From positions 94,701-158,700 of the forward strand of contig VXAZ01006893.1 in the NCBI GenBank assembly GCA_013399875.1: a DNA stretch of 64,000 bases, in the 5' to 3' direction. Below, piece after piece: positions 1 to 12,974 of this stretch. The notes under the pieces are model-generated. The model made no database searches. It had not been told where the DNA came from and saw only the letters and a program-made list of their open reading frames with translations. This DNA comes from Gymnorhina tibicen. Lineage: Eukaryota > Chordata > Aves > Passeriformes > Artamidae. The first letter of the stretch is position 1; the number at the start of each line of letters is the position of its first letter. Made by a program: the position numbers and the translations under genes.

Positions 1-609
1 TCCTCTGCAGAGGCAAATGAAAATCAGTTTGCTGAACGCTACTCGTTGGCCATTCAGACAAGCAAACACAGGGGAGGTGAATGGACTTGAAGACATATTC
101 AGCAATGTCTGTGTGGTGTTGAAATTCAGGGAGTAGCAGAAGGGAGGCTGCTTCAGGTATTTATAGTATAAGAACTGCAAGCATCTCAGAAAAAAAAAAT
201 CACTGCTCAATGATTTCTACAAATTTATTACTATTTTTAGAGCTATCACCCATGGATAACTGACAAAAATCATAGGGAAAATAACATTTTCTTTTTGCAA
301 ACTCACAAACCAAGAAGATCTGCTTTGTAATACTTTGGTTGGTGATAGCGTTGGCTGCAGCAATCACTTTATTGAGTTTGGGACTCATTTGAGCACACTG
401 AAGGTTAGTACTAAGAGAGAAGGTTTTAGATTTGACGAGGTGTTAGAATAGCAAATTTCAGCTCACTCAGAGCTCTATTGAGAGGGATTCCAAGGTAAGC
501 TTCTGTGGAGGACAGAGAAGCTATCAAATGCTGAGAATTTTCTCAAGACTGCGCTCCCTCATTACCCCTCTGTACAAAAATAACCTGTTTGGTTGATGCG
601 GGATGACTG
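1..609. other. Unique intergenic DNA, nothing recognised
   Basis: AT-rich single-copy-looking sequence. I see no exon, RNA gene or transposon. The only reading frames are short and have no recognisable domain. The CR1 fragment that follows may begin slightly earlier, because the bases from about 580 could be diverged CR1 sequence. Confidence 0.5.
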
Positions 610-773
610 GTGGACATTGTCTACTTGGATTTCTGCAAGACTTTTGATACCACTTACCACAGCCTCCTCCTAGAGAAATTGCTGTGTTATGCTCTGGACA
701 TGTGGTCCATGTGGCATGTGAGCAACTGGCTGGCAGGTGGCACCCAGGGGGTGTTGATAAATAGCTCAATTCA
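610..773 (+). mobile_element. CR1 LINE fragment (reverse-transcriptase region)
   Basis: The plus strand reads, with decay, as the segment of CR1 ORF2 around the first catalytic Asp of reverse transcriptase: VDIVYLDFCKTFDT, then HSLLLEKL. In intact CR1 this block reads roughly DxVYLDFSKAFDTV followed by HxILLEKL. The later part resembles the 'NWL..R.Q.V..N' block that follows it. No 3' tail is present, so this is an internal remnant truncated at both ends and inactive. Family assignment is from memory of the CR1 consensus; the subfamily cannot be told. Edges are good to about 20 bp. Confidence 0.78.
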
Positions 774-3700
774 GAAATATTAAAATTTTTAATAAGCCTT
801 TGCTATTTCCCAGTAGCAAGCCCAGCTAAAATCAAATTTGTTTCAGACAGGACTGTTTTAAGCATCTGAAATTCTTTTATCTGCAGATATACACTGCATA
901 AAAATAGGTTTATCAGTTTTTAATGTGAGACCTTGCAAGTCCTGGTATATTGGTGGAGCCTTTGCAGACTATAATTTTTCCTCAAAACCTGCATGATTTG
1001 TCCTTTGCAAATGCAGCCTCTGTGGTTATTTGCACCACTTGCTTCTCTGTTCACAGCTTGCTTTACCTCTAAGAACCAGAAAATTTCCTTTTCTGCCCAT
1101 TTCTGTTTTCCTGAAACCTTTTATGGCATTCTGAAAGGGAGAAAGGCAAAAAATGTCCACAGATCTCCCCTCTGTGATTCTTTAAAAAGATATGGCCTTT
1201 GCTGGGAGAAGATACTCTCATCTTCTTGTAAGAAAAAGAATTGTCCATCAGATACTGCTTCAGATATCTCCTGATTAGCACATGAACTGATGAGTACATT
1301 GACTGATGAGTACACTGAAATATCAACCAGAAAAGTAAGATCTTAACCTGAAAAATCTGGTATTTCCTCCTTTCTGTTACAGTCATCCAATTGGTGAGAT
1401 TTTTTTGCTCAGGACACTGGGATTTAGGTTTGATATAAGTTCCATCTGTAAGATAAGAATGAATAAACCAGTGCTAGTGGTTGAAATGCTGTAAAATGTC
1501 ACTTAAATGTGTGACACATTTCTTCACATGTTGATTGCACAACTCTACCTAAGAATAGTATGTCTTTCTCAGTAAAACCACAGAAGGATAAGTACTTACA
1601 GTACAATCCAATTTTTTTGTTGTTGTAATCAACACATTTAATTATTTACAGAGTTTTATGCTGAAGCAAATCCTGAAGGACTCAGAAATCTGTTAAAAAG
1701 ACTGAAGATAATTGGAGCACAGAGCGTATTTCCAATAAGTAATGTGGACTATATTTAGCTGAACTAGGTTGCCCGACTTGCTAAATTTTCTTTGCACCAC
1801 CCTGAAATTAGAGGGATGCCTGATGGCTTGAGGACAAGGGAGCCACAGAGCTGTCGTGGTTCTCATTGCACCACCAGACTAAGTCCTGAAGATCCGACAT
1901 GCAATGTTAAAGAACAGGAGACTCCCTCAATATTGAAAGATTAATATCTACCTGCAAAGCGATGTCCTATTGTCAGTGTCATAGCTCAAGGCTTGCAAGG
2001 CTACAACATCTGATAGAATAAACACACATCCAGCAGAGCAGATATGAAGACTATGTCTAGTTCATGGCAGCTTAGATGAATTTCAGTAGGTTGCAGTATT
2101 TTCTGATGTAGTCAGAATGCCTATCTTTTAATAATTATTTGAGTGTTATTGCATCTGATGGATCTTGTTGAGTGTCTTAGCGTTAGACCCACACTTTCAA
2201 AGTCCAATGAATTGCTCTTCAGAAAACAACTCTGACTAGGGAAAATATCCAACATGTTTGACAACTGCTGCTGAGAAACTATTAAGGAGCCAATAAATCA
2301 ACACTGGCCTTTCCATAGCTCATGCTGTATACAGCAATATTCCATGCACACACAAAAAGGTGAGGTTTGCAAACATAATGGACTTGAAAGAACTTACTGT
2401 CTTTGGGGAAAGTATCTATATAGCAAAAGAAATGGGATTCATAACGAAAGTCAGCTCCATATCAAATGAATGGGCAGACAGGACGGGAAAAACAATCTTC
2501 TCTTTAGCAAACAGGCAGAAATGCAGCTGCCTAATATTGCCATCCATGTTTGAGACAGTCTTGGTCTAATTAATCTCTTCAAGGTCCCCAAGGTAGTGTT
2601 AAGCAAATTTTATATATAGGGAACCCTGGCTTACATTTCTTAACTGACATGATCATACCGTGTCACCCTTTGGAAAAACTAAAAGAATAAATAAAACATG
2701 ATGAAAAAGTACAGTTTTAAAGTGCAACAGCTGGAACAAGTGTATGGTAGTGTGTATGGCAACTATTAATATGTTCTTAAATAACAGTCAAAATGTTTAC
2801 TTTCTGCAGATTGTGTAAAATTCTCTATTAGGTACATGAAAACATCATTGTTATACAACATGCTTTTCATTGAGGTTTATATTGTCAGTTACCCCAGTTT
2901 TTTGGCTCTCACATAATAATAATATAAGATTTCAGAAGCAGTTTCACTGCTCTGGCAAAGACCATAATATAATAGACATAATATCTGAAAAGAAATAGAT
3001 ATGCTAGTCTAAACCAAAGGAAAAATAATAATTCAGCCTTGTACAATTAATTTTAATGCATTAGTGCAGTGACGTGTAAGAAAGTTGAATTCTTTTCATT
3101 GCCCTAACATGGTGGGAGATAAGCTCACTGTGACCTGTAGTGCATTAGTCTTGATTTCACAGGTTCTCTGATTTAACTGGAGTACATAACATAAAGAAAG
3201 GGTCAGTGTCCCAGCAATCATTGCGCAGCAGTTGTTTTTAGAGAATTTTTGCAAAAAAAATGACACTGCTGTTTGCAGGAACTGCCCTTCAGCAGAGAGC
3301 ACACATAAGCTGTTAGCAAATGCCTTGATATAAATGATGGCACTCGCTGGGGAGAGAAGTGACCATCCCCACAGGTGTTTTTAGTTAGGAAGCATATGCT
3401 TGTAGATGGCTGTGCAGAGAGAAAGCAGGCTGTCATCTCACTGGAAAATAAACCTTCAAAGCATCTACTAGCCAATCATATAAGAATCAATGGTTTATTC
3501 CACCAACGATGCCTGTCTAATTGCATGTGGATTGAACTCTGGTAAATAAAAGTTTTTTGCATTTAGATTGCAATTTTATACAATAACAAACTCCTGTGGA
3601 GGATCTGTAGTGCCTTCTTCTGTCACTGTTTAACTCTTACAAACTTCATGGACAAAGGGCATTCTCTGTACTCTCATTTCCCTGGCTTAAAGAATAGAGA

Positions 3701-4807
3701 AGCTAAAAATTTACTGTATTCGAAAATACAGATGTCGAGAAAGTGTTTATGTGTTCCAGACAACATCTCAGTGACAGAGTGAACACCGTTCCTATTTTTA
3801 GGCTACACAGGACTAAAAAAAATCTTAAAGAACTACTGCCCTGACACCACCAAAATCTTATTTTTGCAGATCTCAGCTAGCACCAGCTTAGTTGCCCTGT
3901 CAGCCTGATCCTGACAGTGTGAGTTTGTGATCTGGGCAAGGTGTTGATGTTGTGGCATGATTCAAACTTGATATACGGCAGATGGAACCTGGCAACTGGA
4001 CCTTGTGGCCCACTTGTGAGTGATGCTCAGGGTGTCCTTATGGGCAGGAGTAGTGCTTTGCCCACTCTGCTCCTCCATGATGCCAGCGCATCTCACCCCA
4101 CTGCCTCAAGGGCACCACAAACCTACAGTAGTTTTTTTGTTTATTGTGAAAATTAACACAAAGCACTTTATTATTTAAATGATCAAATACTTCATTAAAT
4201 CCATGATACTATTTACTATTTTCCATTACTATTTACTGTTGTTATTACTGCTATGGTTGGTGCTGTGATATTGCTGAGAAATGAAAGAGATGGATGTGTA
4301 GGTGACAGAACCAAGCATTGTAACGAAAATAAAGGGAAAGGAAAGCTGTGATTTGCAAAAGGTTAGGGGTACCTAGTCTCTAGAAAAACTTAAAAATCCT
4401 AGACGAATGTTGACCACTTAAATTTACTCATGTGTATGTAACCTGTCACTAGAAGTCCTTTCTGGAATATGCTGCTGGACTAACAGATCTGTTTAAGCTT
4501 CTTGACTTCTATAACTCTGTGATTGCTACAACTTCAAACATCATAGGAAAAAGGCATCTCACAGTATTTATTTGCAACCATGTTGTGAATTCCTCCTGTC
4601 TAGATGCAGCTGGTCTGTAATCCTTGCTCCCTTCTCTTGTGTTTCACTGGATTTTTTCTACAGCTGAGTGATTAAGATATCTTCACTTTTTTTTCTCTGC
4701 ATTTTCTCAGAAAGAAAAGACTAAGCATAAGCTGTTCCATGGGGTTCAACAATCCAGGAACATAAAAGCAAAGAATAGAGGGACAGGTGAAAAAAGGAGC
4801 AGAAGTA
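774..4807. other. Unique intergenic DNA
   Basis: About 4 kb of AT-rich sequence without a recognisable gene or transposon. It contains a 16-bp tandem duplication at 1,286-1,317. Reading frames here stay under about 105 codons and carry no domain I recognise. Confidence 0.5.
1286..1317. repeat. Tandem duplication of a 16-bp unit
   Basis: Two adjacent copies of ACTGATGAGTACATTG (1,286-1,301 and 1,302-1,317) differ at one base (T to C). This fits a recent local slippage duplication in unique DNA. No function is implied. Confidence 0.85.
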
Positions 4808-5967
4808 CCTTTTGATACCATCTCTCACAATATCCTTCTGTACGAAACGTCCAGCACACAGCTGAATAACCATGTTATGCAATGGGAGAGCAACTGTCTC
4901 ACAGGATGAGTGTAAAGAGTTACAGTGAGTGGAGGGACATCAGACTGGCAACCTGTCACTAGTGGGGTTCCACAGGGCTCCATCCTCGACCCTGTGCTCT
5001 TCAACATCTTCATTAATGACACAAATGAAGGACTGGAAAGAATACCAAGTTTGCTGACAACATTTAATTGGGAGGAGTTGCTGACTGCCTCGAAGGCAGG
5101 GAGGATCTGCAGGGAGACCTCAACTAATTAGAGATGGGCAATGACCAACCACATGAAGCATAACAAGGAGAAGTGCCAGATTCTGCACCTGGGATGGGGC
5201 AACTCTGGTTGTGGGTGTAGACTGGGGACTAAGAGGATGGAGAGAAATGCTGTGGAAAGAGACCAGTGGGTCCTCATTGATGGCAAGTTGAACTTGACTC
5301 AGCAGTGCCCTGGCAGCCAGGAGGGCCACCCGTGCCCTGGGGGCATCAGGCACAGCATCACTAGCCAGGCAAGGGAGGGGATTGTCCCACTCTGCTCTGC
5401 ACTGGGGCGGCCTCACCTCGAGTGCTGGGGGCAGTTTTGGGTGCCGCAGTGTAAGAAAGACATTCAGCTGTTAGAGAGTGTCCAAAGGAGGGCCATGGGG
5501 ATGGTTAAGGAGAAGCCATTGATGGGTTTGGAGGGAAAGTCTTAAAACGTGCTGCTGAGGTCAGTTGGTCTGTTCAGCCTGGAGCAGAGGAGACTGAGGG
5601 GAGACCTCATTGTGCTCTTCAATATCCTCAAAAGGGGAAGTGGAGTGGCAGGTACCAATCTCTTCACTCGCATGACCAGTGATAGGAATTGAGGAAGTGG
5701 CATGAAGCTGAGTCAGGACAGGTTTAGGTTGGATATCAGGAAAAAGGTTCTTCACCCAGAGGGTGGTTGAGCACTGGAACAGGCTCCCTAGGAAAGTGGT
5801 CACAGAACTGGCCTGACTGAGTTTAAAAGCCTTTGGACAACACTCTCAGGCTCTCTGGCACATGGTGTGATTCTTGGGGTGTCCTGTGCAGGGCCAGGAG
5901 TTGGACAGGATGAGCCTTGTAGGTCCCTTCCAAATCAGCTTATTCCTTGATTCTATGATTCTATGAT
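4808..5967 (+). mobile_element. CR1 LINE retrotransposon, 5'-truncated, defective pol and complete 3' tail
   Basis: A contiguous 1.16 kb copy of an avian CR1 covering the C-terminal half of ORF2 and the 3' UTR. It begins inside reverse transcriptase (FDTISHNIL-like, 4,808 on). It contains the conserved RT block [10 protein letters not shown] followed by [10 protein letters not shown] (about 4,963-5,020), then the palm motif. After that come the characteristic KCQILHLGWG block (about 5,170-5,200), the SQ/AR-type blocks and the 3' UTR. It ends in tandem TTCTATGA-type octamers (5,951-5,967), the CR1 hallmark, with no poly(A). CR1 inserts by target-primed reverse transcription and is normally 5'-truncated, as here. 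The copy is dead: the catalytic FADD box reads F-A-D-N at 5,050-5,061 and is followed directly by an in-frame TAA at 5,065-5,067, with further frame breaks downstream. Two partial reading frames survive (about 4,925-5,131 and 5,141-5,545); neither is a host gene. Confidence 0.97.
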
Positions 5968-8900
5968 AAGTAAAACTGTGAAACAGCATTCCTTTCCCTA
6001 AGATCAATCATCACAATTAAGTATGTGGCAAAATGTGGCAGAAGTAGGGAAAAAAAGAAGTGGTTTCTCATGATTTAAGTTTTGTCATATAGTACCATAG
6101 GCCTGGCTCTGTTCAATTACATCTTTTCTCAGTTTTGGATGTTTGAAAATTGTTCCAGCTATTTTTTATTGGTGTTTCTGTGGCTTTTTAATCATTGAGG
6201 ACTTTCTGACTTCTTTTTTCTAGCTTTATGGCATTTTATGGGAGTAATGTACACTGTTTTCCTTGCTGGTTTTACTGTTAGGCAACTCTGAAGGGCCTCT
6301 TTGGTTTGGCAGCTCAGCAGTGATTTTCTGGCCTTTAAATGATTGTTTGTTTGCTTAGTTCTGACTTCACTACTTCTCTGGACTTCTTTTCTTAACGTGT
6401 AGTTCTTTTTTCTCTTTCCCTGGTGTAGGCAATACCTTTGTTACTTCAGGAGTGGAGTGAGCCAGACTGATCTGACCTGCCCTGGGGTGGTACCCAGGTT
6501 CACACAAGTGCCCGGGAAGAGGAACCTAACACTGCTATGGGAACAAGTGACTGCCTGGCCCTGCCTCACCCTTCAGCCAGCAGGCGCTGACTGCTGTGCT
6601 GACAGGAAGCAGACCCTGACTCAAATGGAGCCACAGAGCCAGCTGCCTGAAGCCAAAATGATGACTGTGTGAGAGGCTCCCTCTGGACATGCAGGCTGCC
6701 TTCAGCCCTATCCTTTTCTCTGGATCCTGCTCTCAGTTCTGTGATCTGGGTCTCTGCTTCTGGCTTGCTGTACAAACCGCAAGTTCACATCACTTCATTT
6801 AAGTAACTTGTTCAGTATAATAGAGGAATTGGGGGGGGGGGGCAGAGATGAATAGTAGTGCTACAAGATTTTTCAACTACCTTAACCTTGAGACCATGTC
6901 TTTATAACTAATCTTATTCCCTGAATGCTTTGCAACTTCTTCAATAAAAGAGGCAAAAGACTTCCAGACAGCAGATTTCTTCTGTAAACAAACCTATTTT
7001 ATTCCCCAAGCATCACATCCCATGCTCTGACTGTTAAAATACTCCTGTAAAGAAAAAAAGCACATAAACATGCAATTGGGCTACCTCATCATGCCAGCAC
7101 ATAAGGGGGATTGGTGAAATAAGCTGTACAAATTTCTTTCTTCCTTAGATTTTGAGTGCTTGGCACAATCTTCATGTTTTATTAAAAATGTACTCACTTT
7201 CTTTCTGAAATTAGGCTAACTCTTTCCAGTTTGAAAAATTAATGGGGCCGGACATTTCAAACTCTAAGCACAGATCGTAATCACAAACCTAACACAACAA
7301 ATGTAATATCCGGCTGTCACCCTTTTGTACAAGCTGTGCTATTCCAAGAACAGAGATGCACATTTTCCAAGGCCTTCACTGCCATTCTGCTGTGTGGGAT
7401 TTCCTGATTCAATCACTGGTTTTCAAGAAGAGCTTTTTCAAAGTGCTTAGAACTCATCTGTCCCTCTCCTTCCTTTTCTAAACTATTTATTCACCCAACT
7501 CATCACATGCAAGTTTTTACACTACTCTCTTGCTTTCCTCCATGAGTGGAATGACTTAATCTGCTTTACAAGTGAGACTAACACATGTATGATCTAAATT
7601 TAAACGATCCTGATACTTTTAAATCAGCAGTAAGTTCCAGATTGATAACCAGCAGCTTTACACTGAGGAAGCCCAATCATAAAACCATCCCTTTTTACAT
7701 CTAGGCATTCTGAACCTGTGTAACTCAGCTGACCTGTAGTTCTTGTGGGTGTTTTCCAAGCGGCAGTGAAGGACAAGAAATGTTAAGAAACCTGTAAGCA
7801 TATAACTGTCTATGTCAGCATCTGTATGGCACAAAAATCAGTGTATGTGTACCCAGAAGTTTTTTGTTTCATTTGTTGCCTCGCTAAGAGCCCTCAAAAT
7901 TTTAAGAGGTGAATGCATTATTTTATGACCAATGACAACTGATTTATCATTTTATAGGACAGGAACTGTAAAGTCCATTTCCATCCCTCATGGCCGAAAC
8001 AGGAAAGATGAGTAAGCAGGTAGGAAAATCCTTTTTCCAGCATCAGTACCATTGCTATGTCACTGAAATGTCACATTGCTAGGTGTCTGAAAAATATTTT
8101 CTTGGAAATATAAAAAATTTACAATTATTACTTGCCAGATAAAATCCTGGCAGCCAGGTCAGGTCAGAAGAAAGTTGCTCAGCCATTGTGCTATCTTCTG
8201 AAGGTTTGGGGCAAATGGAACAGAGCTGTGAGGAGTCCTGTCCCGCTTACAGCTTCCCACTCACACCTAGGTCACTTCTCCGACCTTGCAATTTCAGTAT
8301 CTTGCAGGAAAATTCTGACTGGATTTGGTGAAAGGGACTGTTTTTGAAAGCAACTGAGATGCTGAGAAACCCAGAGTCCCTGTTGAACTCAGTGTCTGGT
8401 GCCAGGCAAGCATGCAGCACTGAGGGTGTGTGTCAATAGACCGTTGCCCTAAATGAACATCCCTATAGCACTTAGTTTCTTGTAAAATATCCACAAAATT
8501 TAAACTAACTGTTTGCCTTATCAGCGAGTATAGCAATTAACAGAATACTTTTAGTATAACTGCCTGTTTTCATATGATTGGCAGCTAGATGGAAAGCTAC
8601 AGTCAGCGCTGTTCAACAGGTAGGTCCTGCATCTCACCAGCAAATTCTCCATGGGTCACCTGTGGCCATGACCAATTTGGCAAAATGTGGTCCCAGCTGC
8701 TCAGGCAAGTGGCAGCTCAAAGGAAGAAGAGAGACAGACTCAAACACAGACCTGGCAGAGCATCAGCTTGGCACACATCATCTGGGCTAGAACACTTGAG
8801 GATGAGAGCCTTGGTCACTGTCAGATCCCTTGTTTATTTCTTGCTACAGACTCCATCTTTTATGGCAGTAAGAAATTATTTAACAGCCTGTCTTCCTACT

Positions 8901-11900
8901 TGAAACTGCTAGCACTCATCACTACTTCTCTGCTTCTCCTCTGTTTCCCCACTACTCTTACAGGCAGCCACATACCTTTTCCTTCCCAAGATGTTTTCTA
9001 CGTGGATCCCTCTTGATTCTGTGTGTTTCACTGGTATCCAACCTCATTTTCTCCAAACCAGGCTCCTTTATTTGTTCTTCTCTTGAATGATTTTACATAA
9101 CATTCCAAATGACATTTTTATTGCAGTATTTTCATGGTCCTGCAAAATTTGCCAAGGGAGGTGTTTTACAAATAATATTATTACTTTGAAGACTTAGTTC
9201 TGTGGAATCACAGAACATGTGGTTATGTTTAAATACATTTGTTTTCACTGTGTGTCCTCTATTATGATTTTGCCTCACTGTGTGATATTGGTGCAGTAAG
9301 TGGTATTTATCTGTAAGACACCAACATGATCTGCTTCAAGTGCAACATGTTGGATTGTCTCCCTCTGAGAGATGGAGGTGATGCTTCAACATAACCTTTC
9401 CTGACCTTCCAGGGGAGTCTTCTAAATCGAAGGCAGAACTAGTGATTGTACTGATCCAGGACAGCAGCCTGAGAAGATTCTCATTATATTTTCAGGACCA
9501 TCACTGATAGGTCAGTTGGTCCAGATCCTACTTAAGGGCCTGGTTTCTGAAGCTTCTAAAGCTTCTGAAGCTTCTGAGCCATGTAAGCCCAGTTACTTTC
9601 TGTGTGCAGTAAGAGAGCAAGTCACAGCAAGGTGAGCGGGGTGGCTGGTTTATCTCTCTTCCAGTGTTCTCTGCAAGCTGTTTCTAGGCCAACAGGCTTG
9701 GGGGCTGACAGTGTAGGGAAAATAGCGATGCTGTTAACACACTGTGAAGACTCCGGATTTCTGTCTTCATTGGTCTGATTTTAACCTTGTCACATAAAAG
9801 AATAATTCCAGAGATAATTAGATTTAAATAATGCACAGAAGACGGGATTGGCAATGGGCTAACTGCAGCTGAGAGCCCAGGCCAGACAGCAGCAAGGAGG
9901 ATACACAAACAGTCTGAAGGAAGCTCAGCTGGGAAATAGTGAGTAACTTGTCTTCACATTATGATAAGAGAAGACAGCTTCTCTGAGAAAGTTTCAAAGG
10001 CTGAAGGCTCTCTCTTAAACACAAGGTTTATTCCTCTAGAACCAAATTATCCTGTAAAGAAAAATCTAAAAGGGATGGTTTAGCATGATCTCTATTGCCC
10101 AGTTAACTGCGCTTTGTGCTTTCATCTGGAATTTTGGTAACATGTTTGAACCAACCAATTAATTTTTTTGGTCAGCTTGTGGTCCACAGACCTATAGGTT
10201 TCTGTATTATTTTAAAGGCTCTGGGAAACTTGACGAAGAAAGGCACCTGTGCAAGTTGCAAGACTACATGTGGGGTTCAGTTATCAACAGCTCCAGTGGA
10301 AGTTTGGTTTTGGCATCACAGACTCAAAAAGGTTGAAAACTGTATGTTGAAGGTGATAATAACCACTTAATGGCTTATATGCACATCCTCCTAGGGATAT
10401 TGTGGTGACCAGAGCAAGAGGAACATTCCAGCCAGGAGCTCCATGATCTCTGTGCAAAGAACTTCTACCACCATATATTTAAAACTTCCTAGCATGCATG
10501 GTGTTTTAAATTTGTTCAGTGTTGTTAGATATGACCACACTTCATAGATGTAGGCTTCAAGCCATACAGAACTCTAGCTCCACTGAGATGCTTGAAAGAA
10601 AAAAGCTGATGTCTGGATATAATTTACAATTCTCTCCTATAAGATGTCTAGGCCTCACAAAATGTTTCCTCTGGTGCATAATTATTTCAACCATGTTTGG
10701 ACAAAGTTTCATCCTGTTCTGATCTTATGAGTACTGGAACAATTCTTACTTAGGTTTCTCTACCAAAGTGAAATGTTCAAGGTCACTTTCATTGTCCATT
10801 GTATCTAAAGGCAAAGAAATAAATAAGTTTGTGTCTGGACTTTAAGAAAGGTATAAATTCAGTCAAAACACAATCAGCTTCCTTTCCCCATATTTGTATT
10901 TACATAATCACAGGCAGAAAATTGCCTGCTTCCGGAACAGCTGATGAACAGTTCCGAAGTCTCATCTGCAAAGGATGCTCACTGTTTCCAGCGGCATTAC
11001 TGAAGCAAAAACTCCAGAAAATCCTTCATGTGCATATCCTCATCGCAGAGAAAAATGGCTCTTTCAGTTATTCTCAAGCCGTCTCCTACATACTATTAGG
11101 TTAAAAGAAGTACGTCAGAACACAAGTTTCTGTATAGGGCCTACTCCCAGCCCCAGCTTACAACTGGATAATTTCTATTTAAACAAGCACTCACTCTTAG
11201 GAGTTGTCTGTTTTCTTTTACACCAAAAACCTGAAGAGTGGATAGACTTATCTCTGGTGAAAGACCAGTAATAAAAAGGAACAAATGCTCTTCTGGTAGG
11301 TTTTATTCTCAGACATTCTGGACACACTGACTGAATTACAGACCTGCTTCCTCATGCTTTGTAAAACCCGGCAAGCAGTTTTTCATTAATTAATGATATC
11401 TGTGACTATCAAGAAGATGTTTTTAAACATGCTGTCTTTTGAGAAGGAAAAAATATCTCCCAGCTCTCTTCCTTCCACTTTTCTTGACTGGTTGATTCTT
11501 TTACATCAATCAACAGTCTTGAAAGGGTAGATTTTGTTAACTCAAAAGTGAACAGTAGAAAGAATAGTCATTTTATTTACTTGATCTGCTCTTTCTTCAA
11601 GCTCAGCACCTTGCAATCTCTCACAGGTAGACTGCACATGAGAAAATCAGTAGTATGACAGTGCTCCACTATCACTGCTTACACTTCTATCTGTCCTCCT
11701 TCACTTCCGTGACTTTGCAGTCTGTCAGTAGGTCTCAGAGTCCATAAATGTGCTCAGGTCCTTCAATCAACTGCAAAAAAGTGTGTTGTGCAACATTTTG
11801 GTTTCACAAGAAGGGACAACTGAAATTTCTGCCCACATCCTCTTCTCTGTGACTCTGGCAAGGTTTATGTGAAAAACATCCTTGCCCCAACAGTGACTGG

Positions 11901-12072
11901 AACCCTCTTGGTTCCCAGAGGACCATGGGTGCTCTGGGCCATACCATTCTGAGCCTTTGTTTCGCTGCCTGTGTATTGTGAATGCACGGCAGGGATGCAT
12001 TGCCGTCAGTGTGTTGGAGATATGTCTTCTCTCAAACCTGGACATCTTATACCTGTCAGAGAAAGAACTTTG
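5968..12072. other. Unique intergenic DNA
   Basis: Six kilobases of AT-rich sequence with no gene, RNA or transposon that I can recognise. It contains a run of 12 G at 6,831-6,842 and a small triple repeat around 9,546-9,577 built on the unit GCTTCTGAA/AGCTTCTAA. Frames at 8,589-9,016 are up to about 109 codons but show no domain and no splice context. Confidence 0.5.
6831..6842. repeat. Poly-G tract, 12 bases
   Basis: An uninterrupted run of 12 G. Such tracts are prone to slippage and to sequencing error, so the exact length is uncertain. Confidence 0.9.
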
Positions 12073-12192
12073 GGCACTCTCATGGATTAACCCCATCTGG
12101 CAACTAAATACCACACAACTTCTCACTTATTTCTCCTTCACGCCCATTCCCACCCCCGTGGGGAGGAGAATCAGAATGGAGAGGTAAATCTC

Positions 12193-12767
12193 TGTCATGG
12201 TTTCAGCTAGGGTAGAGTTAATTTCTTCTCAGTAGCTGTTACAGTGCTGTGTTTTGGATTCCAAATGAGAATGGTGTTGAAAACACACCGATGTTTTGGT
12301 TTGTTGCTAAGTTGTGCTTATCCTAAGTCAAGGACTTTTTTCCCCCTTGTCTCGTGCTCTGCCGGTGAGGAAGTAAAAAAAACAAACTGGGAGGGAGCAT
12401 AGCTGGGACAGGCAACCCAAACTGACCAGAGGGATACTCCACACCACAGAACATCATGCCCAGTAGATAAACTGGGGGGAGTTACTTGGAAGGGGCTGAT
12501 CTGGGGGAAGAGGGGTCTGACATCAGTCATAAGGTGGTGAACAATTTTATTGTGCATCATTTGCTTTTCCCTTTTTATTATCATTATTATTATAATTTAC
12601 CATTATTACTGTATTTTACTGTATCTTCAATTATTGAACTGTTCTTACTTTAACCTACAAGTTTTACTTTGATTCTCCTCCCCATTCCAGAGGGGCAGCG
12701 GGGAGAGAAGGGGGTTGAGTGAATGGCTGTGTAGTCCTCACTTTCCAGCTGGACTTAAACCATGACA
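12193..12767 (+). mobile_element. Solo LTR of the same family, nested (inner copy)
   Basis: A 575-bp LTR in plus orientation starts with TGTCATGGTTTCAGC and ends with AAACCATGACA, giving matching TG..CA-type inverted ends. Internal landmarks include a TATA-like stretch near 12,463-12,472 and an ATT-rich tract at about 12,577-12,620 followed by a weak polyadenylation-like region. It is inserted in the opposite orientation inside the outer LTR. Flanking pentamers (ATCTC at 12,188-12,192 and GCCTC at 12,768-12,772) agree at 3 of 5 positions and may be a decayed target duplication. No retroviral coding sequence is present. It cannot have inserted before the outer copy, because it interrupts it. 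Family recognition rests on the two copies aligning with each other and on memory of common songbird LTRs. Confidence 0.88.
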
Positions 12768-12835
12768 GCCTCATGGGCTGAGATGAAAACAGTATTATAA
12801 TTGAAACAAAAATGTAACTACACAATAATAACATA

Positions 12836-12884
12836 GTAGTAGTAGTAGCAGCAGCAGTAGTAGTAGTAGTAGTAGTGATAGTAA
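12836..12884. repeat. (TAG)n/(CAG)n trinucleotide microsatellite
   Basis: About 15 units of TAG with three consecutive CAG variants, inside the outer LTR. The corresponding place in the inner LTR (about 12,577-12,600) holds an ATT-rich trinucleotide tract. The microsatellite therefore probably expanded from sequence native to the LTR. Likely polymorphic. Confidence 0.9.
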
Positions 12885-12946
12885 TGAAAAGGAGAGGGAG
12901 AAAGAGAACCCAAGAGAAACAAGTGATGCACAATACAACTGTTCAC

Positions 12947-12974
12947 CACTAACAGATACCCACTAACAGATACC
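12947..12974. repeat. Perfect 14-bp tandem duplication
   Basis: CACTAACAGATACC occurs twice back to back (12,947-12,960 and 12,961-12,974) within the outer LTR. This is a recent slippage event private to this copy; the inner LTR has no equivalent duplication that I can see. Confidence 0.9.

Noticed and set aside
5141..5545. 134-codon frame as a possible host gene
   Set aside because: It is the C-terminal part of CR1 ORF2, recognised by KCQILHLGWG and the downstream CR1 tail.
9196..9215. Possible minus-strand CR1 3' end (GGAATCACAGAAC)
   Set aside because: Only about a dozen bases resemble the CR1 terminal words, and no CR1 body lies on the expected side.
9546..9577. Triple GCTTCTGAA-like repeat as a regulatory array
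   Set aside because: Very short and imperfect; consistent with ordinary slippage.
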